Shown: positions 34,350 to 42,826, counted from the stretch's first letter. The stretch is DNA of 64,000 nt from Alphaproteobacteria bacterium (GCA_016125455.1 WGLS01000005.1:186001-250000), one strand, 5' to 3'. Made by a program: numbers and translations. Notes: generated by a model not told the origin, from the letters alone.

Positions 34350-35498
34350 ATGGCAAAGGCGCTGGAGAATATCACCGTCCTCGAAATGGGCACCTTCATT
34401 ACCGGTCCGGCCGCGGGCATGCTGCTGGCGGATCTTGGGGCCGATGTCATCAAGATCGAGCAGCCGGAGGTCGGCGACCCGTTTCGCGCCTTCAAGGGTG
34501 GTTTGTACAGCCCGCATTTCCAGACCTACAATCGCAACAAGCGCAGCATTACGCTGAACACAAAGGATCCCGACGACCTTGCCGCGTTCGACGCCCTTGT
34601 CGCCAAGGCGGACGTCTTTATCCAGAATTTCCGGCCTGGCGTCGCGGACAGGCTCAACGTCGATCCGGCGCGCCTGCGCAAGATTAATCCGCGGCTCGTT
34701 TACTGCTCGATTTCAGGTTTTGGCGCGGATGGTCCGGATCGCAAGCGACCGGCATTCGACAGCGTCGCGCAAGCGGCCAGCGGGTTTCTTCGGCTTCTCA
34801 TCAATCCGCGCCACCCCCGCGTGGTCGGACCGGCGATCGCCGACGCGGTTACGGGGTTCTATGGCGCGCTAGGCGTTCTGGCGGCGTTGACGGAACGGGC
34901 GTCGACAGGGAAGGGACGTCTTGTTGAAACCTCGATGTTCGAGGCGATGTGTCATTTCAATCTTGACGACTTCACGCACTATTTGTCGGCGAATGAAATG
35001 ATGGGGCCGTATAGTCGGCCGCATGTGTCGCAGTCCTACGTCTTCGAGTGCGCGGACAGCCGCTGGCTGGCGCTCCACATGTCGTCGCCGCCTAAGTTCT
35101 GGGAGAATCTCGCGACCGCGATCGGCCAGCCGGACATGCTGAAGCGGCCGGAATTCGCCGAACGGGGCTCGCGCATCGAGAACTACGAGAAAGTGCTTGA
35201 ATTCCTGAAGCCGATTTTCAGGGCAGCCCCGCTTGACGATTGGCTGTCGCGGCTGTCGGCGCTCGAGGTGCCCCATTCCCAGCTTCGCGAGCCCCAGGAC
35301 GTGCTCGACAGCGATCAGGCGAAGCACCTGCAACTCGCCGTTGAAACAGAGCATGCTCAGATGGGTCGGTTCCGGACGATCCGGTCCCCGATTTCGTTCG
35401 ATGGCGAGCGGGCGCTCGACGTGTTGGCGCCGCCAGTGCTCGGCGAACACAATGAAGAGATACTTCGCGAGGTCCGCAAGGTGCGGGCCGCCGAATAG
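34350..35498 (+). CDS. Class III CoA-transferase (CaiB/BaiF family)
   Basis: 382 aa from the ATG at 34350 (GGGAG upstream). Family III marks: NITVLEMGTFITGPAAGMLLADLGA-type start (first motif LEMGTFITGP), GADVIKIEQPEVGDP, YNRNKRSITLN, QNFRPGVADRL, and the catalytic Asp in VGPAIADAVTGFYGALG (about D165). It would form a CoA thioester of a carboxylic acid from a donor thioester such as succinyl-CoA. The acid is unknown. The IclR gene follows after 78 bp on the same strand. The frame is open upstream to 34101, but that crosses operator A. Confidence 0.9.
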   Translation: MAKALENITVLEMGTFITGPAAGMLLADLGADVIKIEQPEVGDPFRAFKGGLYSPHFQTYNRNKRSITLNTKDPDDLAAFDALVAKADVFIQNFRPGVADRLNVDPARLRKINPRLVYCSISGFGADGPDRKRPAFDSVAQAASGFLRLLINPRHPRVVGPAIADAVTGFYGALGVLAALTERASTGKGRLVETSMFEAMCHFNLDDFTHYLSANEMMGPYSRPHVSQSYVFECADSRWLALHMSSPPKFWENLATAIGQPDMLKRPEFAERGSRIENYEKVLEFLKPIFRAAPLDDWLSRLSALEVPHSQLREPQDVLDSDQAKHLQLAVETEHAQMGRFRTIRSPISFDGERALDVLAPPVLGEHNEEILREVRKVRAAE

Positions 35499-35576
35499 TG
35501 ACCTGAAGGCCGCCAGTTGCGAGCCGCCGCGCATAACGATACGACAACGCGGTTTCCCCGAAAGGCGCGGACCGCA

Positions 35577-36386
35577 ATGACGGCGACTGGCCGAACCAAA
35601 GAGCCCGAGTACCTGTCGACGCTTGAACGAGGCCTTTCGGTCCTTCGGGCATTCGACAAGAGCCGCCCGGAAATGCAACTCAGCGAGGTCGCTGCGGCGA
35701 CAAAGCTCAGCCCCGCCGTCGCTCGCCGCTGCCTGAACACGCTTGTCGCGCTTGGCTACGTCGCCAAGCATGGGCGCCGTTTCCTGTTGCGGCCTGAGGT
35801 TCTTTCTTTCGGCTGGTCCTACATGTCGTCGATGAATTTCGAATCGGTCGCCCACCCCCACCTTCAGGCGCTGCGCGACGAGACCGGCGATAGCTCGTCG
35901 ATGGCCGTATTGTCAGGCCACGAAATTCTTTATGTCGCTCACGTCTCGACCCAGCGCCACATCAGGTTAAGCGCTAATGTAGGCACCCGCTTCCCGGTGC
36001 ACGCGACGTCGCTCGGCCGCGTTCTCGTCGCGTTCCAGCCAAAGCCTGCGATTGATGCCTTTCTCGAGACGGCGACCCTGACCGAATTCACCGAGAACAC
36101 CATCACCTCCAAAGCCGCAATGCAAAAGCGTCTCGCGAAAGTGCGCAGGGATGGCTTTGACGCCGCCGAGGACGAACTCGACTACGGCATCATTTCGGTT
36201 TCGGTGCCCGTCTTCAATCAGGACCGCAATATCGCATGTGCGATCAATTGCTCGACGTCGACCTCGCGCGTCTCGATTGGCGAACTCGTTGAAACGAGGT
36301 TGCCGCTACTCCGCGCTGCAGCGCAGAAAATCGAGGCTGCGCTCGTGCAGTTTCCTTACATTTCTTACTCCTTGTCCGGCGTCTGA
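35577..36386 (+). CDS. IclR-family transcription regulator (PcaR/PobR-like)
   Basis: 269 aa from the ATG at 35577. The N-terminal winged helix is EYLSTLERGLSVLRAFD, LSEVAAATKLSPAVARRCL and NTLVALGYV. The C-terminal effector domain has HPHLQALRDETGDSSSMAVL, GTRFPVHATSLGRVLVA and DELDYGIISVSVPVF. This is the subgroup that controls aromatic-acid and other catabolic genes. It is within the cluster and probably co-transcribed with the CoA-transferase, so it may regulate itself through operator A. Three identical-layout operators sit in the cluster. Confidence 0.92.
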   Translation: MTATGRTKEPEYLSTLERGLSVLRAFDKSRPEMQLSEVAAATKLSPAVARRCLNTLVALGYVAKHGRRFLLRPEVLSFGWSYMSSMNFESVAHPHLQALRDETGDSSSMAVLSGHEILYVAHVSTQRHIRLSANVGTRFPVHATSLGRVLVAFQPKPAIDAFLETATLTEFTENTITSKAAMQKRLAKVRRDGFDAAEDELDYGIISVSVPVFNQDRNIACAINCSTSTSRVSIGELVETRLPLLRAAAQKIEAALVQFPYISYSLSGV

Positions 36387-36443
36387 TCCTCAAAGGACGT
36401 AGAAGGAATGCCTTTGGCCTGAGGCCGTTCGGCTGGTCCATTT

Positions 36444-36475
36444 TTCGGTATACGAACTTGACTTCGCAATACGAA
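36444..36475 (+). promoter_or_regulatory. Operator B: 32-bp IclR-type compound palindrome
   Basis: TTCG-N5-CGAA-N6-TTCG-N5-CGAA with all 16 fixed bases matching, 91 bp before the TonB-receptor start. The central hexamer CTTGAC differs from that of operator A by only one base. Confidence 0.75.
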
Positions 36476-36485
36476 GTTTTAGGAT
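36458..36485 (+). promoter_or_regulatory. Promoter inside operator B, toward the TonB receptor
   Basis: TTGACT (36458-36463), 16-bp spacer, TAGGAT (36480-36485). As at operator A, the -35 lies within the central hexamer and the following TTCG. Confidence 0.55.
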
Positions 36486-36565
36486 AACGGAAGCATGGGT
36501 TGCATTGCGCGGAAAAGAAGCGGCGGAAAACGTCGCGGCGGCGCTGGTTTCGGGAGGGACATTCC

Positions 36566-38752
36566 ATGGGCATACGCACCAAAATCTATTCGCGACTCCT
36601 GGGCGCGAGCGCGCTCGCCTCTTTCGTGTGGCCGCACGCAGCGGCCGCCCAGACAGGGGTCGATCCTGCCGCGTCGCGCGACCAGATTGTCGTAACCGCC
36701 CGGAAACGCGAGGAATCGCTTCAGGATGTGCCAGCCGCCGTTACTGCGTTTCCCGAAGCGGCAATTGAATCGGCCGGCATCGAACGGCCGATCGACTTCA
36801 TCAACCTGACATCGAACGTGAATCTCGTTGAAACGCAGAACGCGGGCAACGCGTTCATTGTCGTCCGCGGCATCACGCAGGCGCGAAACAGCGAACCGTC
36901 CGTGGCCGTCATTATTGATGGCGTGCAGCAGATCAACCCGGCGCAGTTTAACCAGGAACTCTTCGACGTTCAGCAGATCGAAGTTCTGAAAGGCCCCCAG
37001 GGCGGCCTCTATGGGCGCAACGCCATCGGCGGCGCAATCGTCATAACGACGAAGGAGCCGACGGACGAATTCGAAGGCCGCATACAGCTCGGGGTGGACA
37101 ATGGATTCGGCTACACGACGCGCGCCAGCGTCAGCGGTCCGCTGTCCGATACGGTCCGTTTCCGGCTTTCCGGATCGCGAGTCGACACGGAAGGGTACAT
37201 CCCCAACGAATTCCTGAACGATGACGCCGACCCTTACGAGGATACGTCCTTTCGGGGGCGGCTGATCTGGGACGCAAGCGACAAGCTCGAAGTCGATCTG
37301 CGCGGCTATGTCGGCCTGCTGCGCACCCAGGCGCTCTATTTCAACATAGTTGGCGACGTGAACGACACGAGCCTCCCGGTGCGTGTCAACAATGCTGGCC
37401 AGAACGATCGTGACATCTATGGCGGATCGTTGAAACTGACCTACGAGACCGGCATCGGCACGCTGACGTCCGTAACGTCCTATGACAAGGTGGAGGAAAT
37501 CCTCACCGGGGACGCGTTCGACTTCCTGCCGATACCTGAGTCGCTCTTCTTCAACATTCTCGGGTTCGACCTGAACCAGAGCCAGTTTCTCGATGTCAGC
37601 GCGTGGAGCGAGGAGATCCGCTTCACGTCGCGCTCCGATCAGCGCTTCCGCTGGATCGTCGGTGCGTACATGGTTGGCACCGACCGCTACATCTCGACCG
37701 GCAATATGGTGGACACCGGCGCGGGCGTCTTCCCCGTGTTCCGTACGCCGAGCACGAACCCGCTCAATCCGCAATCTACATTCCTTGCGGACCAGCAGGA
37801 CAACTTCGCATGGGCGGTCTTCGCCAACGCGTCCTATTCGATCACCGATACGCTCGAGATTGACGCCTCACTCCGCTATGACCGCGACCGCCGTGAGAAC
37901 ACGACATTGACCCCGACGGGCTTCCTGCCGAATGTGCCTGGCTTCCCGGCCGGCGTGTCCGGCGAAGTCCGTAACCGGACGTTCGACGACATCCAGCCGA
38001 AGGTGACCGTTTCGTGGCAACCGACCGACGATGTGACGCTCTATGGCGGCTACAGCCGCGGCTTCCGGAGCGGCGGCTTCAACCAGACAGGCGTCGGCGC
38101 CGTCGCCGCAGGCAATGGTATTGTCGGCGTTGCTGATATCTTTGAGGCCGAAACAGCTGACACCTTCGAAGTCGGGCTGAAATCATCCCTGTTCGGCGAT
38201 CGCGTGACGGCGAATTTCGCCGCCTTTACGACAGAGTCGGATAACTCATACTTCTTCGTGTTCCTGGCCGCGAACTCGACGCAGAACCTTGGCAACGTGC
38301 CCGAAACGCGCCTCTACGGCTTTGAGTTCGACGCAACGGCCTACGTTTCCGACGAACTCCAGCTAAATCTCGGATTTGGCTACACCGACAGCGAAATCAA
38401 CTCATTCCCCGATCCAACGCGCATCGGCAATGAAGCGCCGCTAGTGTCGCGGACGACGTTCAACATTGGCGGTCTCTACACCACGCCGATCGGGTCGTCC
38501 GGGCTCGAAGCGCAAGTTCGCGCCGACTATCGCCGAACCGGCAAGACCTGGTGGGACGTCGAGAACTCCACTGTCCGCGACCCCGTGAATCTCGTCGATC
38601 TGCGCGGCGGGGTGAAAGGCGAGCGCTGGAGCCTCATGGGCTTTGCCAGAAACGCTTTCGACGAAGAATACAATGCCGAGTTTTCGCCGGGCGGCTTCGT
38701 ATTCAAGGCGCGTCCCCGGGTATACGGCGTCGATTTCACGTTGGACTTCTAG
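36566..38752 (+). CDS. TonB-dependent outer-membrane receptor
   Basis: 728 aa from the ATG at 36566 (CGGGAGGGAC upstream). A signal peptide ends near AHAAAAQ-like PHAAAAQTG. The TonB box region reads DQIVVTARKREESLQDVP, the plug has FIVVRGI, VAVIIDGVQQ, QIEVLKGPQGGLYGRNAIGGAIVI, and the barrel ends in VYGVDFTLDF with a C-terminal Phe. This is the iron-siderophore/organic-compound receptor type common in sphingomonads and hyphomonads. It probably imports the substrate of the surrounding catabolic genes. Its own promoter overlaps operator B. Confidence 0.93.
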   Translation: MGIRTKIYSRLLGASALASFVWPHAAAAQTGVDPAASRDQIVVTARKREESLQDVPAAVTAFPEAAIESAGIERPIDFINLTSNVNLVETQNAGNAFIVVRGITQARNSEPSVAVIIDGVQQINPAQFNQELFDVQQIEVLKGPQGGLYGRNAIGGAIVITTKEPTDEFEGRIQLGVDNGFGYTTRASVSGPLSDTVRFRLSGSRVDTEGYIPNEFLNDDADPYEDTSFRGRLIWDASDKLEVDLRGYVGLLRTQALYFNIVGDVNDTSLPVRVNNAGQNDRDIYGGSLKLTYETGIGTLTSVTSYDKVEEILTGDAFDFLPIPESLFFNILGFDLNQSQFLDVSAWSEEIRFTSRSDQRFRWIVGAYMVGTDRYISTGNMVDTGAGVFPVFRTPSTNPLNPQSTFLADQQDNFAWAVFANASYSITDTLEIDASLRYDRDRRENTTLTPTGFLPNVPGFPAGVSGEVRNRTFDDIQPKVTVSWQPTDDVTLYGGYSRGFRSGGFNQTGVGAVAAGNGIVGVADIFEAETADTFEVGLKSSLFGDRVTANFAAFTTESDNSYFFVFLAANSTQNLGNVPETRLYGFEFDATAYVSDELQLNLGFGYTDSEINSFPDPTRIGNEAPLVSRTTFNIGGLYTTPIGSSGLEAQVRADYRRTGKTWWDVENSTVRDPVNLVDLRGGVKGERWSLMGFARNAFDEEYNAEFSPGGFVFKARPRVYGVDFTLDF

Positions 38753-38824
38753 TCCGGCGCTCCCGGGCGGCGTCCCCCAACGTCGCCTGGGAGGCAGTTT
38801 CTTGATGAACGATCGGAGGACGAC

Positions 38825-39427
38825 GTGACGAAGACGCTGGTGCTTTATTATTCCAGCTACGGGCACGTGGAAGCCCTCGCGACGGCCGTCGCGGAAGGGG
38901 CGGCGTCTGTTGCCGGAACCTCGGTCGATATCAAGCGGGTGGCGGAACTCGTCCCGAAGGAGATCGCGGAAAAATCAGGCATCAAGCTTGACCAGGCTGC
39001 CCCGCTGGCGAGTCCGGAGGAACTGGCAAACTATGACGCCATCATATTCGGCACGCCAACGCGGTTCGGGAACATGGCCGCGCAGATGCGCAATTTCCTG
39101 GATCAGACGGGGGCGCTTTGGATGTCTCGCGCGCTTGTCGGCAAGGTAGGCTCTGTCTTCACGTCGACGGCGAGCCAGCATGGCGGACAGGAAACGACGA
39201 TCACCTCGTTCCACACGACATTGCTCCATCATGGCATGGTGATCGTTGGATTGCCCTATACCTGGGAAGGGGCGTCCATCATGACCGAGATGAGCGGCGG
39301 CACGCCTTATGGCGCGACAACGATCACGGGCCCGGACGGGTCGCGCATGCCGAGCAAGAATGAACTCGAAGGCGCGCGGTTCCAGGGCGCGCACGTCGCG
39401 AAGATCGCCAGCCGCCTCGCCGGTTGA
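38825..39427 (+). CDS. wrbA: WrbA-type NAD(P)H:quinone oxidoreductase
   Basis: 200 aa, flavodoxin-like. FMN-phosphate loop [12 protein letters not shown], then [20 protein letters not shown] and [14 protein letters not shown] are WrbA marks. The enzyme reduces quinones to hydroquinones by two electrons. GTG start with GATCGGAGGACGAC upstream, a clear Shine-Dalgarno. It lies 72 bp after the TonB receptor and is probably transcribed with it and the next two genes. The gene symbol is by family. Confidence 0.9.
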   Translation: MTKTLVLYYSSYGHVEALATAVAEGAASVAGTSVDIKRVAELVPKEIAEKSGIKLDQAAPLASPEELANYDAIIFGTPTRFGNMAAQMRNFLDQTGALWMSRALVGKVGSVFTSTASQHGGQETTITSFHTTLLHHGMVIVGLPYTWEGASIMTEMSGGTPYGATTITGPDGSRMPSKNELEGARFQGAHVAKIASRLAG

Positions 39428-39490
39428 CGCGGCTAGGTTTGGCGAAGCGGTGTATTGCGCGCAGACAACTTGGAAAGGCTGGAGGTCGAA

Positions 39491-40024
39491 ATGACGCAAT
39501 CATCCCTGCCAAACCGGCTCCATCACACCGCCTATGTCACACGCGACATGGAGGCGACGCGCAAGTTCTACGAGGAGGTTGTCGGTCTTCCTCTTGTGTC
39601 GACATTTTGCGAGCGCGACGAATTGTTCGGCAAGGAGCGCACCTACATTCACTGTTTCTTCGGCATGGCTGACGGCAGCGCGCTCGCGTTCTTCCAGTTC
39701 GCCGATCCCGATGACCAGGCGGAATTCGGACCGAGAATGCCTGAATCGCCATTCCATCATGTCGCCCTGCACGTTGATCCGCGCACGCAGAAGGAAATCG
39801 AGGGGCGGATCGCCGATGCAGGGTATAAGGAGCCGGATACCTATGTGCTTGAGCATGGTTATTGCCGCTCAGTGTACGTCAAGGATCCCAATGGGATGAT
39901 CGTCGAATTCGTCGTGGATGACGCCGACGCGCTCAAGGACGCGGAGACTTGGCGCCGCGACGCGCATGAAGAGTTGCGGCGCTGGCTCGCCGGCGACCAC
40001 ACGATCAACAACACCTATCGCTGA
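39491..40024 (+). CDS. VOC-fold protein (glyoxalase / extradiol-dioxygenase superfamily)
   Basis: 177 aa from the ATG at 39491, preceded by GGAGGTCGAA. Two beta-alpha-beta-beta-beta modules are recognisable: LHHTAYVTRDMEATRKFYEE and HHVALHVDPRTQKEIEGRI. Candidate metal ligands are His12, His90 and Glu139 (in NGMIVEFV). This His-His-Glu set fits a metal-dependent dioxygenase, isomerase or lyase. The C-terminal 30 residues are unusual for small glyoxalases. Position after wrbA and before a hydrolase suggests ring or bond cleavage in a degradation pathway, which is inference. Confidence 0.8.
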   Translation: MTQSSLPNRLHHTAYVTRDMEATRKFYEEVVGLPLVSTFCERDELFGKERTYIHCFFGMADGSALAFFQFADPDDQAEFGPRMPESPFHHVALHVDPRTQKEIEGRIADAGYKEPDTYVLEHGYCRSVYVKDPNGMIVEFVVDDADALKDAETWRRDAHEELRRWLAGDHTINNTYR

Positions 40025-40062
40025 ACGCTGTCTGCCCGGCCCCCTCGGAACCGCCCGGCGCG

Positions 40063-40863
40063 ATGACCGCCGCTCTCCCACCAGTCAAGCGCCGGGTTCC
40101 AGTCGCCGGCGGCGAGCTTGAAGTCGAGGTCGCCGGCGGCGGGAAGGCGCCGCTGATCCTGTTGCATGGCTGGACGCTGGACCGCCGAATGTGGCGACCG
40201 CAGCTGGAGTCGCTCTCGGTACGGACAATGATCGTGGCGCCCGACCGACGCGGCCACGGCCGCTCGTCGGCGCCGCCGGCAATCGAACGCGAAGCCGATG
40301 ACATCGTTGCGATTCTGGGCGCCTTTGGCGCGACCCGCGCCGTCGTCGTCGGCATGTCGCAGGCGGGGCGCGTCGCCGTCGACTTCGCTTTGCGCCATCC
40401 GGCGCTGACCGCGGGTCTTGTGCTGCATGGCGTTCGGCTGGGTCGAATCGCCGAGGACGCGGGGCCGGACATTCCGATGGCGGCGTATTCGGCGGACGTC
40501 GCCGCGGGACGTCTCGACGACATGAAGCAAGAGTGGCGCGAGCATCCGCTCACGCGGCCTGTTGACCCGGCAGTTCAGCCTATCATCGACGACATGCTTT
40601 CGGCCTATGACGGGCGGGATCTGCTGGTCGACGCCCCGGCGCCGCCGGACGTCGCTGCTTTGGCGTCAATCGACGCTCCGACTCTCGTCATTGCTGGCGA
40701 ACACGATACGCCCTTCCGGAAGCGGATCGCTGACGATCTCGCTGCAACCTTGCCGAGGGCGCGGCGCGCGGAGATCGCCGGCGGCGGGCACCTGTGCAAT
40801 CTGTGTGCGCCAGATGCCTACAACCGAGCGATGGCCGAATTCCTCGAGGATATTGCCGCGTGA
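40063..40863 (+). CDS. Alpha/beta hydrolase
   Basis: 266 aa. Oxyanion region LILLHGWTLDRRMW, nucleophile elbow VVVGMSQAGRVAVDFAL (Ser99), acid VIAGEHDTPF (Asp214) and catalytic His in AGGGHLCNLCAP (His242): a complete triad. The type is that of small-molecule hydrolases, including meta-cleavage-product hydrolases and lactonases. It follows the VOC gene by 38 bp and ends the rightward operon. MetE-like 2 converges on it from the other side. Confidence 0.88.
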   Translation: MTAALPPVKRRVPVAGGELEVEVAGGGKAPLILLHGWTLDRRMWRPQLESLSVRTMIVAPDRRGHGRSSAPPAIEREADDIVAILGAFGATRAVVVGMSQAGRVAVDFALRHPALTAGLVLHGVRLGRIAEDAGPDIPMAAYSADVAAGRLDDMKQEWREHPLTRPVDPAVQPIIDDMLSAYDGRDLLVDAPAPPDVAALASIDAPTLVIAGEHDTPFRKRIADDLAATLPRARRAEIAGGGHLCNLCAPDAYNRAMAEFLEDIAA

Positions 40864-40969
40864 CAACTAAAGCGGTTCGGGCGCCGAATGAACCGGCGTG
40901 ACAGCTCAAGCTATGTGAATTGGCGAATTGCGGATGCGAAGGCTCGAAGCATTTTCGCTGCTATTCGCC

Positions 40970-42112
40970 CTAGGGCCAGAACTTCGCCGATGCGATCTTT
41001 GCGCCTTCGGCCAGCGAAGCCCGCTTCGCAAACGCCACGGACGGGTCGACGCCGCCGGAACCTGCATGAATTGAAAAGCCGCAATCTACCCCGGCGATGA
41101 CGTTGTCGCGGCCGACCAGGTGCGCGTACCTCTCGATCCGCTGGGCGACGAGGTCAGGATGTTCAATGTAGTTTGACTGGCACTCGATCACGCCCGGCAC
41201 CAGAACCTTGCCCTCCGGCAGCCTCACTGTTTCGAACAGCGCATACTCGTGCGCATGACGTGGATTGGCGGCTTCGAACAGAATCGCGTGCGGCTTCGCG
41301 CGCCAGACGAGATCGATGATGTCCTTGAACGGCACGTCACAATGGTGTGGACCCGGATAATTGCCCCAGCACATGTGCATGCGTAGTTGCTCGGCCGGGA
41401 TGTTCCGCACTGCCTGGTTCAGCGCCTCTATGTGAAGCGCCATGCGGTCGCGGAACTCGCTGAGCGAGAGGTCGGCGTACTGGGTATGGCGACCCATTGC
41501 GAGGTCGGGGCAGTCGATCTGCAGGGTGATGCCCGCGGCGGCGATCGTCTCGTACTCGTGGCGCAGGCCCTCGGCCACCGCGAAGAGATAATCTTCATGG
41601 CTGGAATAAAACTCGTTGCCGAAGAACAGCGTCGTCACGCCGGGGGAGGCGGCGCTCATGAACGCCGAAACGCCCTTCCGCTTCGAGGTCGCCGCGTTCA
41701 GCCGCTCCGCATCAAGGCGCGGCGCATCCATGTCCTTGACTGAAATCGGGCCATTGCAGGCGGGCGTCTTGCGGTGCTTGCGGCCGGGGTCGGCGAAGAT
41801 GCGCGCCTTGATCGCAGGAAAGTCTTCTATGTCTTGGAACTTGTACGAATTCCCCGCGCCGCCGAACCCGGACAGCCGGTCCTTGATGTAGGTCGCGTAG
41901 CTCGGCTTCGACATTTCGCCGTCATTGACGATATCAAGGCCCGCCGCCGCCTGCCGCTCGACGATCTCCGCGACGGCTGCGTCAATCGCCGCGGCCACGG
42001 CGTTCGCATCAAGGGGCAGTCCATCCTCTTTCGCGAACATGATGTCGATAAGGCTCTGAGGGCGCGGAAGGCTACCGACGTGAGTTGTTCTGAACTTCTG
42101 GTCTCCGGCCAC
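40970..42112 (-). CDS. MetE-family zinc protein 2 (EaCoMT-like, 380 aa)
   Basis: 380 aa, C-terminal barrel only, starting RTTHVGSLPRP as in epoxyalkane:coenzyme-M transferases and related methionine-synthase-II-like proteins. Zinc ligands: LRMHMCWGNY (His246, Cys248) and AGVDCGFSI (Cys344). It is distinct from MetE-like 1: longer, with an inserted segment at about 95-160. These enzymes transfer an alkyl group to a thiol, or the reverse. GTG start chosen from the AAGGGAG ribosome site 6 nt upstream; the open frame further upstream is non-coding and contains operator C and a tRNA-Ser. Confidence 0.85.
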   Translation of the reverse strand: MAGDQKFRTTHVGSLPRPQSLIDIMFAKEDGLPLDANAVAAAIDAAVAEIVERQAAAGLDIVNDGEMSKPSYATYIKDRLSGFGGAGNSYKFQDIEDFPAIKARIFADPGRKHRKTPACNGPISVKDMDAPRLDAERLNAATSKRKGVSAFMSAASPGVTTLFFGNEFYSSHEDYLFAVAEGLRHEYETIAAAGITLQIDCPDLAMGRHTQYADLSLSEFRDRMALHIEALNQAVRNIPAEQLRMHMCWGNYPGPHHCDVPFKDIIDLVWRAKPHAILFEAANPRHAHEYALFETVRLPEGKVLVPGVIECQSNYIEHPDLVAQRIERYAHLVGRDNVIAGVDCGFSIHAGSGGVDPSVAFAKRASLAEGAKIASAKFWP

Positions 42113-42188
42113 GCTGTTCTCCCTTTTGCGCCACGATCGACTCTTTCGGCCGCGCGGCGTGACGATTCCGCAAGGCGGCGTCGCGCGA

Positions 42189-42217
42189 TTGACATTGTGC
42201 GATGTCGGCCAGAGAAT
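42189..42217 (+). promoter_or_regulatory. Promoter beside operator C, toward the small Cys protein
   Basis: Perfect -35 TTGACA (42189-42194), 17 bp, GAGAAT (42212-42217). The -10 abuts operator C, which would then cover the transcription start. Confidence 0.5.
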
Positions 42218-42249
42218 TTCAACAATCGAACTATTGTTCGAATATCGAA
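42218..42249 (+). promoter_or_regulatory. Operator C: 32-bp IclR-type compound palindrome
   Basis: TTCA-N5-CGAA-N6-TTCG-N5-CGAA: 15 of 16 fixed bases match operators A and B. It sits between the divergent MetE-like 2 gene (start 106 bp to the left) and the small secreted-protein gene (start 77 bp to the right). Confidence 0.7.
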
Positions 42250-42325
42250 GTTTGTCGCGCGGGTTTCGCCGGACCGTTGCGGCCGTAGCGTCTCGTCGGC
42301 GGCATGAAATTCCAGAGGAAACGCA

Positions 42326-42595
42326 ATGAAAAAGATCGTCGCAATTACATTCGCCGTGCTGATGGGCTCGGCGGCTGCTTTCGCTGAAGGGCCAGTGAAG
42401 GAAGCGGCCAAGACGAAATGCGTCGCCGACGTCGCGCAGTATGAAGTCAAGGACGCCGACGGACAGTGTCAGTGCTTCGTGGACGGACTTTCGGAGCCGG
42501 CTCTTGAAGCCTACACGAAGATCACCGACTGGGAGAGCCAGGCGACGGACGAGATGAAGCAAGTCGCAGGGAAGTGCTTCCCTGAACTGCAATAG
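42326..42595 (+). CDS. Small secreted four-cysteine protein
   Basis: 89 aa with a clear signal peptide (MKKIVAITFAVLMGSAAAFA, cut after residue 20). The mature 69 residues have Cys32, Cys48, Cys50 and Cys84, giving a possible two-disulfide fold or a metal/haem-binding QCQC element. No family recognised. The ATG has CAGAGGAAACGC upstream. It is next to operator C and followed by a strong terminator, so it is a single-gene transcript. Confidence 0.75.
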   Translation: MKKIVAITFAVLMGSAAAFAEGPVKEAAKTKCVADVAQYEVKDADGQCQCFVDGLSEPALEAYTKITDWESQATDEMKQVAGKCFPELQ

Positions 42596-42627
42596 CGGCC
42601 TCGCGCATCGACGAACGGCCAGGAAGG

Positions 42628-42655
42628 GCGCGCCGCCATTGGCGCGCTCTTTTTT
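42628..42655 (+). terminator. Rho-independent terminator
   Basis: 7-bp GC stem (GCGCGCC at 42628-42634 with GGCGCGC at 42641-42647), 6-nt loop, then TCTTTTTT. It ends the small-protein transcript at 42595. Confidence 0.88.
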
Positions 42656-42826
42656 GTGGATGCAGCGGCTGCGCTTCCATCCCGGACGAAACTGTCCTCG
42701 CTCCCGGGTGGGCGGCCAGCAGAGTGGGGGGAGACCAGATCCGAAGGGTTCGCCAGGTCGGAATTCCCGCGACCGGCTAGTGCGCCTCGAACGGGCGACG
42801 AGACAAGGTGGTTGGCGCGGCGTATC

